Assembly (NCBI GenBank): GCA_015680685.1 | Contig: MNCI01034746.1 | Span: 62,001-126,000, forward strand | Direction: 5' to 3' | DNA from: Gnetum montanum | Lineage: Eukaryota; Streptophyta; Gnetopsida; Gnetales; Gnetaceae | Length of the DNA stretch: 64,000 nucleotides | Shown here: piece by piece, positions 46,890 through 58,560 of the stretch | How positions within the stretch are numbered: position 1 is the first letter of the stretch | Layout: the number at the start of each line of letters is the position of its first letter | Translations under genes and position numbers: made by a program | Notes under the pieces: model-generated | The model's input: only the letters and a program-made list of their open reading frames with translations | Told to the model about the DNA's origin: nothing | The model's database searches: none

Positions 46890-49800
46890 CCATGTCACAA
46901 ACTACCTTCTTTCCTCCTCAAATGCTCTATCCTTGGCTCATAACTCATGATAGTCAGACAGTGCTTGGGCCAAGTTCACTACAACATCCTTTTGCCCTTG
47001 GTAGCCAGCCTTAACTATTTCTAGTTCATAGTTCTTCACCTAAATTTTTTGCAAAACATATTTGTGATCCACAAAATCTTTTTCATACAATGTGCATCTG
47101 GCTACTACTTGTTATTCAATCTCATTTCAAGGCCTTCTTATTGTCAACATGGCCAGGTTAGCATAGCGAAGGTTAGCTAACCCCATGTATTCTTTTAACT
47201 CTTCTATCTATAGTTCTTTGTTTGTGATTTTTGCTTAGTGAACATGAGCATAACTATCCAAGATGGGTTGCTAGTCTAGATTTTATGTTGATATGGAATT
47301 AATCTAGACTTTTTCCATTTGGATTTCCTTCTCATCAATTTGTTTATACATGTCCACCTAATCATGAAAGTGTTACTCGAGCCTCTTGTGCTTCTTAGCT
47401 TCATTCTTCCATGTGCTAATTTCAATAGCAAATTTTTTTCTAATTGCACATACCTACTCAATTAAGAAGGTTCTATTTATCTTGCTAATCAACTCATATC
47501 CTAGTTGACTTTTATCAACTGTTCTCTAAACTAATGGATACTCTCCTCACAAATGTTCTTTTGCTTTTCTATAGCAGTTAACATGGTGTTATCTACAACA
47601 AGTTATTTATTTTCTTCTTGTGTTACAGTGAGTGCCTTAGCATGTGCATATACCTGTGCTTTTGCCATCGAGGCATTCCACACCACTTTCTCCTTCTATT
47701 TATTTTATTCCATCAAGCAATTGATTTATTCTATTTTAAATTGCTCTAGTTGATTAGGGGTAACATATTAAGTAGGATCTCTACGTTCGACACTTAGCAT
47801 TATGAGCTCTTCTTGTAGTCTAAGGAGTTCATTCTCTACATGCTATACCTTGGTTTTTTTCATGACCAGCTTACCCTTATTTGCTATTAGCTCTAACTGT
47901 ACTATAGTGACATCACTTGGGATGTCAAAAAGAGTTATCTTTACTTTCCCAATCTACAATAGTTGATCTAGCACATCCTCATGATTAGTAGGAGTCATGG
48001 AGGTATTAGTTAGCATTTGATCATCCCTTACTCCAATTAGATTAGCTAGCAACATAAAAAGTATGTTAAAGGATTCCTTGATGTGATCTATGATCACTTC
48101 TACTACTCCTACTTCATCCTAGTGTTGCATAACCACAACTATGGCTTCTTCCCTTATTTCAAGCACCACTTGGAATGATGTAGTGTTCCTAGAAATCTGT
48201 TGTGACCATTGGGCCTCTCCTTCTAACTACAATGATATCAATCAACTTGCAAGATCTATGGAAATTATGGACTAAATGGCACTATCAATAACTCTATAGA
48301 GGTTGGCATCCTCCCGCATTCCCCAACTAATAGTCTCTACAATTTGTTCTAGATGACTCATGGATGGCCTATAGTCTTGCAGTGTTAGTGGCAAAACTTG
48401 TTGTTATTGTTGTTCTTACTATTGGTGCTACTGTTGCTCTTGCTACTAACCACTGGGTCCCACTTGTTGTTGTTGTTTAGTAGTCTGTGTGGCTTCCCCA
48501 GTGTCTATTTGTTCTTCCACCTAATCTTTCTTTAGTGGTGTTGGCTTGAGCATTTTAGCATATGAGGCATTCTGAGTCTTCTTGAGGACACCATTGGTGT
48601 ACCCCAAGATTCTAGCACATTTGCACAACTTCTTAATTAGAAAAGGAAATGGAAGTATCAACTTCCCTACCTTCTTTTCTTTGAATTGCCTTTGAATTTT
48701 CATGAAACAAGGTTATGTGAAATTTTAATTATACTTTCCCTTAGGATTGCACTTCCTCTAGCCACATATGTGGATAGCCTATTCAATCTTTTTGTGGGAA
48801 ACAAGTGATATGTGCCAATTTTAAAATAGATTCTCTCTTCGAGAGTCAACTCATTATACTCCTTGTCTTATTTTCTATATGTCCTTTTTAACCACATTTT
48901 TTTGGCTTCTGTCTAATAGTATGGATAGATGTGCTACTTCTGCCCCTTCATTAGGCACATTCAGGGCTTCAACTATCACCTTGACTAAATATGAAAAGGA
49001 GACTCCCTCAATGTTGACCATTACATCTTCTTCTTTGCTATGCCAAAATTGATAGGTCTTCCCTAAATACTATTCACCATTGTTTGAAAGTATGGGCCAT
49101 AGTGATGATGCTTGGAGTTGCATCCTTACCATTTCTAGAACAAATTTGACAAATAGAACAAAGTTTATCTCCACAATTACTATGGTTAAGAGTGTCTTTT
49201 CTTGGATGATCTGGAAGCATTCTTGTAACAATGTGAGGCACCATCCTTGTACTTGTGGTTCATCTACCTACCTAGGAAAAATTTCCTACAATAGGAGTTT
49301 CTTTATGGATGTTGAAAGATTGAGCCTCCTACTTTGCATTTCTACTTGTGGTCATTGTTCTCCAATCCACACTCTCCCTTGGCATCATGGTCTTTTGCTT
49401 ATACGCTATGAGGCTCCTTCGATTGCTCCTCTCTTTGGGGCCATCTACAATCATCAAGGATTTAGGAATTATTAAAATGTTTTCTTAAATTTTTGATAAC
49501 TCCTTCATTTTCTCTTAACTTTAATTAGATCGAATTCTTAGCTTATTATGATTACAAAGTTAGAAAATTTTTCAAAAAGAAACCCCATTGTTATTAATTT
49601 TCTTTTAACCTTTTAGGGTTGCCAATTTTGTTCTTGTTTATGGCTTAGAATGGTTGGTATGATTCATTAAGAGGATTATTTAAGCATTTCTAATATTAAT
49701 GTGATTTATTTTTGTTAAAAATTTTCAATTTTTCCTTCATACTTACCCTTATAATACCCTCTGAGTGTTACAAAATTCTGACTCAAATTGTAACAATATC

Positions 49801-50010
49801 ACACTAAGAACACTGCCCCACAGCCCCCTCCCCCCCAAAACAAAAACTAAGTTGAGAACTCCAAGATCAACAAGGTTCAAGAATCACGAAAATCAGAGCT
49901 ACGAGTATGGAGTTATGAGCATTGGAAGTTGGGAGATCAATCCTCAAAATTTAGAAGAAAAATAGCAAAAATTCCATTGGCTTTAAAAGTGAAAAATGAA
50001 AAAATTTCAC
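46890..50010 (-). repeat. Right arm of large imperfect inverted repeat
   Basis: Reverse complement of the left arm (36880-37232 and 43466-45610). The outer portion 49760-50010 is LTR-like or leader-like: a G-rich tract on the minus strand (49826-49850) and TATATATATATA at 50021. The inner end stops at LTR C. Confidence 0.8.
46900..49460 (-). pseudogene. Right-arm ORF, fuller copy of the coiled-coil extra ORF
   Basis: Minus-strand homolog of 43607-45613. Better preserved in its middle: LTLEERIYFKI-TYHLFPTK (48790-48850) and LILPFPFLIKKLCKCARILG (48600-48655), the two blocks that resemble the putative plant transposon protein domain. A glutamine-rich run follows (48385-48480, CAA repeats), then a long charged region with heptad-like spacing to 46900. 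About fifteen stops. Probably the extra ORF of a gypsy element rather than a host gene. I cannot assign a biochemical role. Confidence 0.5.
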
Positions 50011-50378
50011 TAAATCCCTATATATATATAATTTTTGTGGGCTACGATATTAGAGATCCAATATCATAGGGGCCCTTATATTAGAGGTGAAATTTTCAAA
50101 TTTGTCGTTAAGTTTTCATGAATAAAAATGAGTCATTTTAAATATTTAGAAGGTATGGAACATGTTTAGAGGATCTTGGGCTATGAATGATGCATATTTT
50201 TCAAAACATTTTCATAGAAAGTTTATCAAGAAGGAATCTCAACCTATGAAAGCTCATTAGATGTTGTTAAGATGGATTAGATGTGTAATGAATTGTTATT
50301 GTTCAAATGGATGAATTGAATGTTAAGGGAATTTTTTATTGATATTTATTATTGTTGGAAGGCTTAAGATGATGTGGA
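50011..50378 (-). other. Element B sequence left of copia E (probable)
   Basis: The last 30-40 bases before E, joined to 56197 onward, align with 22880-22940 of element A, so B continues across the copia insertion. Nearer 50020-50090 there is a GCTACGATATTAG...AATATCATAGG motif like the promoter end of the B LTR, but the rest of a left LTR is not recognisable. Confidence 0.4.
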
Positions 50379-50383
50379 ATTAT
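50379..50383. repeat. Target-site duplication of E, left
   Basis: ATTAT, identical to 56192-56196. Confidence 0.9.
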
Positions 50384-50916
50384 TGTAACAATGTGATAGC
50401 TTTGGACAGCAACATCACAGTTTTCGTTGCTATCCATTGATAGCTTTCGTTGCTATCCATTGACAGCTTATGTTGTTATCCTTGGCAAGCAACGTGTGGA
50501 AATGATTGTCCTTAATTGCAACATATGGTGACAACTCGTTGCAATCCATCCGTTGCAATCTATTCATTGTTATCTTGTAATGGTCTCATATTTTTCTAAT
50601 AAATGGTAGCTGATTCTGAGGCCTTTTTGGTTCTTGATGGGAGAACAAGGCATGGGGAATCAATTACAGTGTAGCAGTTCAGGTCCCTTTCACAGTCGCA
50701 TACAGTCTGCATACACCATCATCGCAGAGCGCTCGTGTGAAAGAAGATCCGGAACATTTAGGCATCAATGGCATTAATGGCTGGAGGTCAGTTCGATCTG
50801 TTTTTAAAAATTGATTTGTGCATTTTTGTTTCATGCACATTTGTAGATTAAGAGATCTATTTTTACATGCTTCTGCTTGTGCAATCTGGTTTTTGATGCA
50901 CGTAAGATTTCTTACA
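50384..50916 (+). mobile_element. 5' LTR of copia E
   Basis: 533 bp, same length as the right copy. Contains a short internal repeat (GTTGCTATCCATTGACAGCT, three units at 50428-50485). Confidence 0.95.
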
Positions 50917-50918
50917 TT

Positions 50919-50930
50919 TGGTATCAGAGC
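50919..50930 (+). other. Initiator-Met tRNA primer-binding site of E
   Basis: Exact TGGTATCAGAGC two bases inside the LTR. Confidence 0.95.
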
Positions 50931-52166
50931 CAAGTTGGATCTCTGCCTTGATGCTTAGTTTTGGTTTTCTGGGTTTTGCTGCATTGTTTCTATCTGCAAA
51001 TTTCTGCAATTTTTGTCTATGCATTTCGAGGTTTCTACAATTTTTGTCAGCATATTTTTATGATGTTAGTAGATCTAGTGAGATCTGGAACCTTGATTTA
51101 TGGTCCCCCTTTAGCCCAATTAGAATGAGTGCTTCAGCGTTTGGATCCTTGATTTTTCATGCTGGCCTTATGTTTTCTTCTGGCCATGGATCTGCTACCC
51201 TGAGAGAATGGTGTTATCTCGGGCAGTCTATCCGATTGAGGCAGTGGGTGCTGTAGGAAGAGTAAAGGATTGAATATTGCTATTGCTATTTCTGTAAGCA
51301 ACTGTCAAAATTTAACAGAACCTTTGTATTTCTGCTGCAATTTTGCTTGCCATAATTTTGAACATACCGATAAGTGATGCCTTGGTATTTTGAAATATCC
51401 TTTGACATGAAAAAGGAATTTTACTATAATTTTGGACATTTGAATTTAAACTGATGGCCTTTGAAATATTTAATTTTCTCACATGGGTGAGTAATTTTGG
51501 CATTTGGAATGGCAGTTCTTAATACTACCATTTTTCGAAATAAGGATGCATTGATTTAAATGATTCATGTAGAAGAAAATATATATATAGATATATATTC
51601 CATTGTTGTTTTGAAAAATGGCAATTATGGCCTCATGTTTTGGTGTTTTTCAAGCAAGAAATGATTGTAGTTTTTTTCATGCTTGCTTAGAATTTAATTG
51701 CATTTTGTCAATATTGATTTTGATGCATAATGTAATCGTATGTATAACAAGAAAGAAAATTTTTTCATCATTTACTAGTGATCCTTATAATTTGTATAGT
51801 CATAGAGTGGCCACAGCATTTTTGATTATACAAAATTATAAATTAAGAGTTTTGGATCACATAAGTAATTGTGATTAATCACATGTAATATAATAGACTT
51901 TATCCCACAGGAATTTCTATTATATTTAATATGGACAATCAGGATGAAATTATGAATTATTTTTCTTAATTTGCCCACAGGGATTAAGAAAAGGCATATA
52001 ATTCAATAGTTTCCTCATAAGGATATATGGATGTATTTGAATTAAAATTTAGCCCACATGCAATTTTATGTCATATGATTCATATTTTTGCATGTTTACA
52101 TTGGTACACATGTCCTACAATTTATAGCCTAAAATTTAGTGACATAAGCATGTTTATTTTGCAGCT
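50931..52166 (+). other. Untranslated leader of copia E
   Basis: About 1.2 kb, AT-rich, without coding. A GCCCACAGGGATTAAG / CCCACAGGAATT word recurs at 51904 and 51973. Confidence 0.6.
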
Positions 52167-53066
52167 ATGCAACCTGTAAATTACTCTGACTTTAAATGTG
52201 ACATTCCTGAATTGATGGGTGATAATTACAAGGTGTGGAAGGAGAGAATTCTCCTTCATTTAGGATGGATGGACATTGATTATGCTATCCGTAAGGATGA
52301 ACCACCTGCGGTTAATGCAACCAGCCATCCAGATGATATTAGTCTTTATGATAAATGGGAGCGATCTAATCGTCTCTACGTAATGTTCATAAAAACCAAG
52401 ATCTTGGCTAGTATATGTGGATCATTGGAACAGTATAACAATGTGCGCGCTTTGTTAAAAGCTATTGATGAACAATTTGAAACATCAGACAAAGCGTTGG
52501 CTAGCACCTTGATAATGAAGTTCTCATCCATGAAGCTTACTAGAATTGGTGGTGTGCGTGAGCACATCATGCACATGAGGGACATAGTGGCTCAACTAAA
52601 AACACTTGAGGTTGAGATGTCTGAATCTTTCCTTGTGCACTACATCCTAAACACGCTCCCACCACAGTATGGACCCTTTAAGATTTCTTACAACACACAT
52701 AAGAACAAATGGTCAATTAATGAATTGATGACCATGTGTGTACAAGAAGAGGGTAGACTTGCCATGGAAGTGAAGGATAGTGTGCATCTGGCCATGCAAG
52801 GAAATAATACAAAACAAGTCAACACTAAAGGGAAGGAAAAAATCCCTCCACAAGCTGATATCAAGAAGGAATCTAGATGCTTTTTCTGTAAAATGAAAGG
52901 GCACATAAAGAAAGATTTCCTTAAACATCAGAGATGGCTTGAAAAGAAAGGTACTCAATCCTCATTTTTTTTTTTTTTGAATCTAATATGGTTGATGTTA
53001 GTCATAACACATGGTGGATTGACTCCGGTTCTACAATCCATGTTACTAATTCCTTGCAGGGATTAG
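52167..53066 (+). pseudogene. Copia E gag with nucleocapsid knuckle
   Basis: Particle protein. The N-terminus carries the copia gag pattern (PELMGDNYKVWKERILLHLG, residues 14-33), followed by the long helical UBN2-type domain to about residue 200 and a basic segment. The zinc knuckle at residues 238-251 reads CFFCKMKGHIKKDF: the first three ligands are present but the final cysteine is phenylalanine. At 52965-52978 a run of 14 Ts shifts the frame, so the last 30 or so codons before 53066 are out of phase and the protease continues in another frame from 52988. In copia elements gag and pol are normally one polyprotein, so this is a break. Confidence 0.9.
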
Positions 53067-53692
53067 CAAACCTAAGGAAGCCAGTAGGAAGTGAGTCATG
53101 CATCTATTCGAGCAACAAGATGCACTCACATGTGGAAGCGATTGGCACATGCACATTAGTTTTAAGTAGTGGTTTTGTTTTGGATTTGGAAAGGACATTT
53201 TACATTCCTTATTTTTCAAGGAATTTAATTTCTATATCAAGGCTTGTATCATTGGGATTTTCCTTTAACTTTTCAGATACTATGTTCAGTTTATCTTATA
53301 GATCTGAAATAGTTGGAAATGGTACATTAATAAATGGTCTTTTTCAACTTAATTTACAAAATGACACTTCTTACACTTCTATGCATGTTCATGCTAGCAT
53401 TAAGCGATGTGTTATGAATGAGGAATCCTCTATGTTATGGCATCGTAGATTAGGCCATATCTCCATTGAGAGAATCAAACACTTGGTAAATGATGGAGTA
53501 CTTAGTACTCTTGATTTTACTAACTTTGACACTTGTGTAAACTGCATAAAGGGAAAGCAGACCAATGTGTCAAAGAAAGGTGCCAAGAGGAGTTCTGCCA
53601 TATTGGAAATCATACATACGGATATTTGTAGTCCAGATATGGATGCATATGATCAACAGTATTTCATTACCTTTATTGATGACTACTCATGA
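52988..53692 (+). pseudogene. Copia E protease and start of integrase
   Basis: The aspartic protease active site WWIDSGSTIHVTN is intact (Asp at 53021-53023). The gag-pre-integrase zinc region follows: LWHRRLGHIS with the histidines and CVNC with the cysteines (about 53440-53550). The integrase core opens with IIHTDICSP, the first catalytic aspartate, near 53615. The frame ends at TGA 53690-53692 inside the core strand FIDDYS, where the family continues with an arginine codon one transition away. The next reading continues at 53696 in the same frame. Confidence 0.9.
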
Positions 53693-53695
53693 TAC

Positions 53696-54572
53696 ATGTA
53701 TCTCTACTTGCTTCATCACAAAAATGAAGCTTTAGATGCCTTTAAGGTATTTAAGGCTGAAGTAGAGAAACAATGCGGTAAGCAAATAAAGATAGTGAGG
53801 TCTGATAGAGGTGGTGAATACTATGGTAGATACACTGATGATGGACAAGCATCTGGTCCCTTTGCTAAGTTTCTTCAAGAGCAAGGGATTGTTTCCCAAT
53901 ACACTATGACTGGTTCTCCGGACCAAAATGGTGTGGCAAAAAGAAGAAACCAAACATTATTGGACATGGTGCGAAGTATGCTTAGCAGCTCCAAGCTTCC
54001 TAAGTCTTTGTGGAATGAAGCCCTTAAGACGGCAGTGTATATATTAAACCGAGTTCCAACCAAGGTTGTCTCTAAGACACCATTTGAATTGTGGAAAGGT
54101 TGGAAACCGAGTTTGCGACATATACGCATTCGGGGATGCCCGTCTGAGGTAAGAATCTATAATCCACAAGAGAAGAAGCTAGACCCTACGACCATAAGTG
54201 GGTATTTCATTGGATATGCCGAACAGTCTAAGGGATACAGATTTTATTGTCCATCACATACTACTAGGTTTGTGGAATCAAGGAATGCTAAATTTCTTGA
54301 GAATGACTTGATTAGTGGGAGTCATCATTCCTGGAACGAAATTCCAGCGACTGATCATGCGAATGCTCAACCCTCTACTTCAAGTACTCGATTGATTGTT
54401 GTACACAACACGCCTACAGTACAAATACGTGATGTACATCCACCAGTCGTTGAAGTTCCACAAACTGCAGGTCAAGACATAGTAGATCCAGCTGAACAAC
54501 AGATATCAGTTCCTATTGAACAGCCCATTGATCATCTTGCCCCTCAGGAGCCTGATGAACCAACATTAAGAC
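53696..54572 (+). pseudogene. Copia E integrase core and C-terminal region, runs into gap
   Basis: Continues the integrase: SDRGGEYY holds the second catalytic aspartate (53804-53806). The third catalytic position lies in NGVAKRRNQT, where a lysine (53939-53941) stands in place of the conserved glutamate, which should make the integrase inactive. The copia C-terminal block follows (SLWNEALKTAVYILNRVPTK, then GYFIGYAEQSKGYRFY) and a proline-rich linker toward the polymerase. Reading stops at the N run. Start given is the first codon after the stop at 53690. Confidence 0.9.
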
Positions 54573-55506
54573 NNNNNNNNNNNNNNNNNNNNNNNNNNNN
54601 NNNNNNNNNNNNNNNNNNNNNNNNNNNNNNNNNNNNNNNNNNNNNNNNNNNNNNNNNNNNNNNNNNNNNNNNNNNNNNNNNNNNNNNNNNNNNNNNNNNN
54701 NNNNNNNNNNNNNNNNNNNNNNNNNNNNNNNNNNNNNNNNNNNNNNNNNNNNNNNNNNNNNNNNNNNNNNNNNNNNNNNNNNNNNNNNNNNNNNNNNNNN
54801 NNNNNNNNNNNNNNNNNNNNNNNNNNNNNNNNNNNNNNNNNNNNNNNNNNNNNNNNNNNNNNNNNNNNNNNNNNNNNNNNNNNNNNNNNNNNNNNNNNNN
54901 NNNNNNNNNNNNNNNNNNNNNNNNNNNNNNNNNNNNNNNNNNNNNNNNNNNNNNNNNNNNNNNNNNNNNNNNNNNNNNNNNNNNNNNNNNNNNNNNNNNN
55001 NNNNNNNNNNNNNNNNNNNNNNNNNNNNNNNNNNNNNNNNNNNNNNNNNNNNNNNNNNNNNNNNNNNNNNNNNNNNNNNNNNNNNNNNNNNNNNNNNNNN
55101 NNNNNNNNNNNNNNNNNNNNNNNNNNNNNNNNNNNNNNNNNNNNNNNNNNNNNNNNNNNNNNNNNNNNNNNNNNNNNNNNNNNNNNNNNNNNNNNNNNNN
55201 NNNNNNNNNNNNNNNNNNNNNNNNNNNNNNNNNNNNNNNNNNNNNNNNNNNNNNNNNNNNNNNNNNNNNNNNNNNNNNNNNNNNNNNNNNNNNNNNNNNN
55301 NNNNNNNNNNNNNNNNNNNNNNNNNNNNNNNNNNNNNNNNNNNNNNNNNNNNNNNNNNNNNNNNNNNNNNNNNNNNNNNNNNNNNNNNNNNNNNNNNNNN
55401 NNNNNNNNNNNNNNNNNNNNNNNNNNNNNNNNNNNNNNNNNNNNNNNNNNNNNNNNNNNNNNNNNNNNNNNNNNNNNNNNNNNNNNNNNNNNNNNNNNNN
55501 NNNNNN
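54573..55506. other. Assembly gap (934 N)
   Basis: Falls where copia reverse transcriptase and RNase H should be. Those two domains usually need about 2 kb, so the recorded size is probably too small unless the copy is deleted. Confidence 0.95.
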
Positions 55507-55644
55507 AAAGTTACAATATAAAGGAATTAACTTTGAGAAATAATACATTGTAATACATGGAAGATACTACTCGCATTAAGAGGAACTATCACCATGATTC
55601 ATGTATTTGTTTCTTGAAAGTTGGATATTAGAATAAATATGGAG

Positions 55645-55658
55645 ACCAAGTGGGAGAT
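55645..55658 (+). other. Polypurine tract of copia E
   Basis: ACCAAGTGGGAGAT immediately before the right LTR, the usual copia form. Confidence 0.8.
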
Positions 55659-56191
55659 TGTAACAATGTGATAGCTTTGGACAGCAACATCACAGTTTTT
55701 GTTGCTATCCATTGACAGCTTTTGTTGCTATCCATTGACAGCTTACGTTGCTATCCTTGGCAAGCAATGTGTGGAAACGATTATCCTCGATTACAACATA
55801 TGGTGACAACTCGTTGCAATCCATCCGTTGCAATCTATTCATTGTTATCTTGTAATGGTCTCATATTTTTCTAATAAATGGTAACTGATTTCGAGGCCTT
55901 TTGGGTTCTTGATGGGAGAACAAGGCACGGGGAATCAATTGCAGTGTAGCAGTTTAGGTCCCTTTCACAGTTGCTTACAGTCTGCATACACCATCACCGC
56001 AAAGCGCCTCTGTGAAAGAAGATCCGGAACATTCAGGCATCAATGGCATCAATGGCTGGAGGTTAGTTCGATCTGTTTTTCAAAATTGATTTGTGCATTT
56101 TTGTTTCATGCACATTTGTAGATTAAGAGATCTATTTTTACATGCTTCCGCTTGTGCAATCCGATTTTTCATGCATGTAAGATTTCTTACA
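55659..56191 (+). mobile_element. 3' LTR of copia E
   Basis: 533 bp, followed by the ATTAT duplication at 56192-56196. Confidence 0.95.
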
Positions 56192-56196
56192 ATTAT

Positions 56197-57479
56197 TTGC
56201 CAAGTATAAGATACAACAGCTATACAAGTGGGTCCTTCCTAAAGCAGGTTGCAGCCCTTAGTGTCCTTGTATAACCATGCCTAAAAGTGTCCTTAGGCAT
56301 TCAAGGAGTTGAATGTAGCACATACCTATTTAGCAAAACACACATGTTAGTATCACCATGTTGGGAAAATTATGCTATGTTATACAAAACCACAAGTTAT
56401 GATTATTCATACACTGAGATGAAATGGTCTTAAAAGGGATTGTAGAATTGGGACATGAGGTATCTTACCATAGGCATAATGAATTCTTATCTTTTATTAG
56501 TGGTTTAAATAATCATTAGCTTGTCTCTCAAAGACTCAAACCAAGTCCATACCACATTTCAGTGACATCGCATTGTTTAAACTCTTCGAATTATGATTGT
56601 AAGACTATCATTGTTGCAAGGAGTATCATCACTTCACGTATTGTCCAAGGGAGGAGTTTATTCATTAAATTTTTATTTTATTTTTTAGATTCATGAGAAG
56701 ACGCCTACCTTCAAGCATGGATAACATGTCTTTCTAGTGGTACCCCTAGAAATTTATTTGATGCATAGACTTTTTTTTATTTTTTTACTCTATTAACCTT
56801 GCCAGAGGACTGCCTTCAAGCATGGGTAACATGTCTTTCTAATGACATGGTCAGGTAGCACTTATTGTACTCTTACTCCCATTTTTTGTTAGATCTACGA
56901 GGCTATAATACAGCCCAAGTAATAGGATAAGCTAACATAAGTAATCCAAGAGAGTCCACAAATCCCCTTGATGTTACACCTTTTATATTCCTACTTGGTT
57001 ATACACTTTTTGGTCCAGGCATAATGATTACCAATTTATTCTTATTTTTATGATGGAAAAAGAATATCATTATGGCCATGGTAAGAACCTCTTGTTAATG
57101 AAATGAATGGATGAATGTTGTGGTCTCATTATTCAAATAATCAATCCCTTATGACTTGATAACATAGGAAAATCTTCACCTTATTGGACTACACCTTGCT
57201 TTATTCTTAATGTGTTTTATTAGGACTCAAAATTATTTACAAAGGAAATGAAAGCAAAGTATGAAAAAGATAGTAAAAATTAGAAAAAGATGTAAAGAAT
57301 GAAAAATGTTAAGCAATGAAAAATCATTAGAGAATTGAAAAATGTGAAAGAATTAAGAAATTATTAAGAAATGGAAAAGTATAAAAGAATGAAAAAATGT
57401 ATTAAGAAATGTGAAAATGTATATTAAGAAATTAGAAATTAAAAATAATTGTAAGAAAAAATTAAAAAACACTTATTAA
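56197..57479 (-). other. 3' noncoding part of element B
   Basis: Homologous to 22930-23990 of A. A CCTTCAAGCATGG-TAACATGTCTTTC unit is duplicated at 56709 and 56811. Purine-rich low-complexity sequence (GAAAAATG repeats) at 57250-57470. Confidence 0.6.
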
Positions 57480-58560
57480 TTCTTGAATCAAGATAAGGCA
57501 TCTCCCCCATGACTAAACTCATAGACAAGTGTTCGAAAAATGCACCCTAGTTTCCTTGGATCATACACTTAAGGTTTCGTACTTACCATCCTTAGTGATT
57601 TATTTTTTTGGTTATCATCCCATATAATTGTGATGGTAATTGAATTTTTATTATCTAAGTCCTTAGTTCCTCTTTTTTTTTATTGGTGTATGATTATGGT
57701 TTAGTATTTCCATTGGTAAGCTCTTAGTTGGGGTCATTCTCTTAGAATGGGAATTAATAAATGGTTCTGATTGTTCCATGTATGTTTTGGAGAATTGAAA
57801 GTTCTTCATTGTTGGTAGTGGATGTCTTTTGGTATAATGGATCCTACTTTCTCTTGTGCACACACTTTTTTTTTACTTTTGTTGTGGACTAATGTAATGA
57901 CTGTGTTGACATTCTAAAGTGTTGATCCACAACTACACCATTTGCTATCAATAGTAATGCATGGAATCCTTTGTGTATGTATGGCTTCATGTATGTCTTC
58001 CTAAGAGATTCCAATAGATAAATCTTCATACTTAACTGAGCATTAATTATGCTAAGCTATGCTCTTCCCATAATAATAGGAAATTCCTTATCCTCATTTT
58101 TCACAATAATTACAAGTCTGCTGGATAAGACCAACCATTGATGGTGGTCACCACATTCTCTATCTATTCCAAAGGAATGGTGACAAGCTGATTTCCAAGC
58201 TCCAACATTATATTGCATTACTTAAGGGTGGTAGGTTCCATGTTTGATATGTTTCATAAGAGATCAAAGTTACCTAGGAACCTAAGTCTAATAGAGATTT
58301 GCATGGTAAATTTCTAGCTACTTGTAGATAAATCAAAGGAATTCCTAGATTGATTCATTTTATAGGGAGTGGTCCTACCTTTATCCAATCTATGACTATC
58401 TTTGTGAACATGATAGTTTGCATGTTTATATTTGACAATAGTGGAAGCTTGTCATTTCAAGGAGGATTTTTCATAAAAGAATCTTTTTTCAATAAGGTTC
58501 AAACTCTACTAGTTTTTTTTTCTTACTTATCCTGAAGAAAGAATATTTCTTTAATTGGCC
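57480..58560 (-). pseudogene. Aspartic protease remnant of element B
   Basis: Minus strand. The active-site block reads LLDLGS followed by a TAG stop, then VTLISYETY (58261-58305). DLG[AS] is the active-site form seen in several plant gypsy proteases. Downstream come LELGNQLVTIPLE, the YPADL strand and a FLLLW/GRA-like end near 58080. The flap and C-terminal strand order is right for retropepsins. Multiple stops and one frame change break it. The AGTCATGGGGGAGATGC end near 57505 is shared with A. Confidence 0.7.

Larger units (their letters stand above)
50384..56191 (+). mobile_element. Element E: Ty1/copia retrotransposon, broken
   Basis: Two 533-bp LTRs (50384-50916, 55659-56191) starting TGTAACAATG and ending TTTCTTACA. 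Target duplication ATTAT at 50379-50383 and 56192-56196. iMet PBS, gag, protease and integrase are in copia order (integrase before polymerase). The reverse transcriptase and RNase H fall in a run of Ns. LTRs differ at about 34 of 533 positions by hand count, nearly all transitions, making this the youngest dated insertion in the window. It is inserted into element B. Disabling changes: a frameshift at a T14 run, a TGA stop in the integrase, a lysine at the catalytic glutamate position and a lost zinc-knuckle cysteine. Confidence 0.95.

Noticed and set aside
54544-55548. Long open frame on the minus strand
   Set aside because: Consists of the N run.
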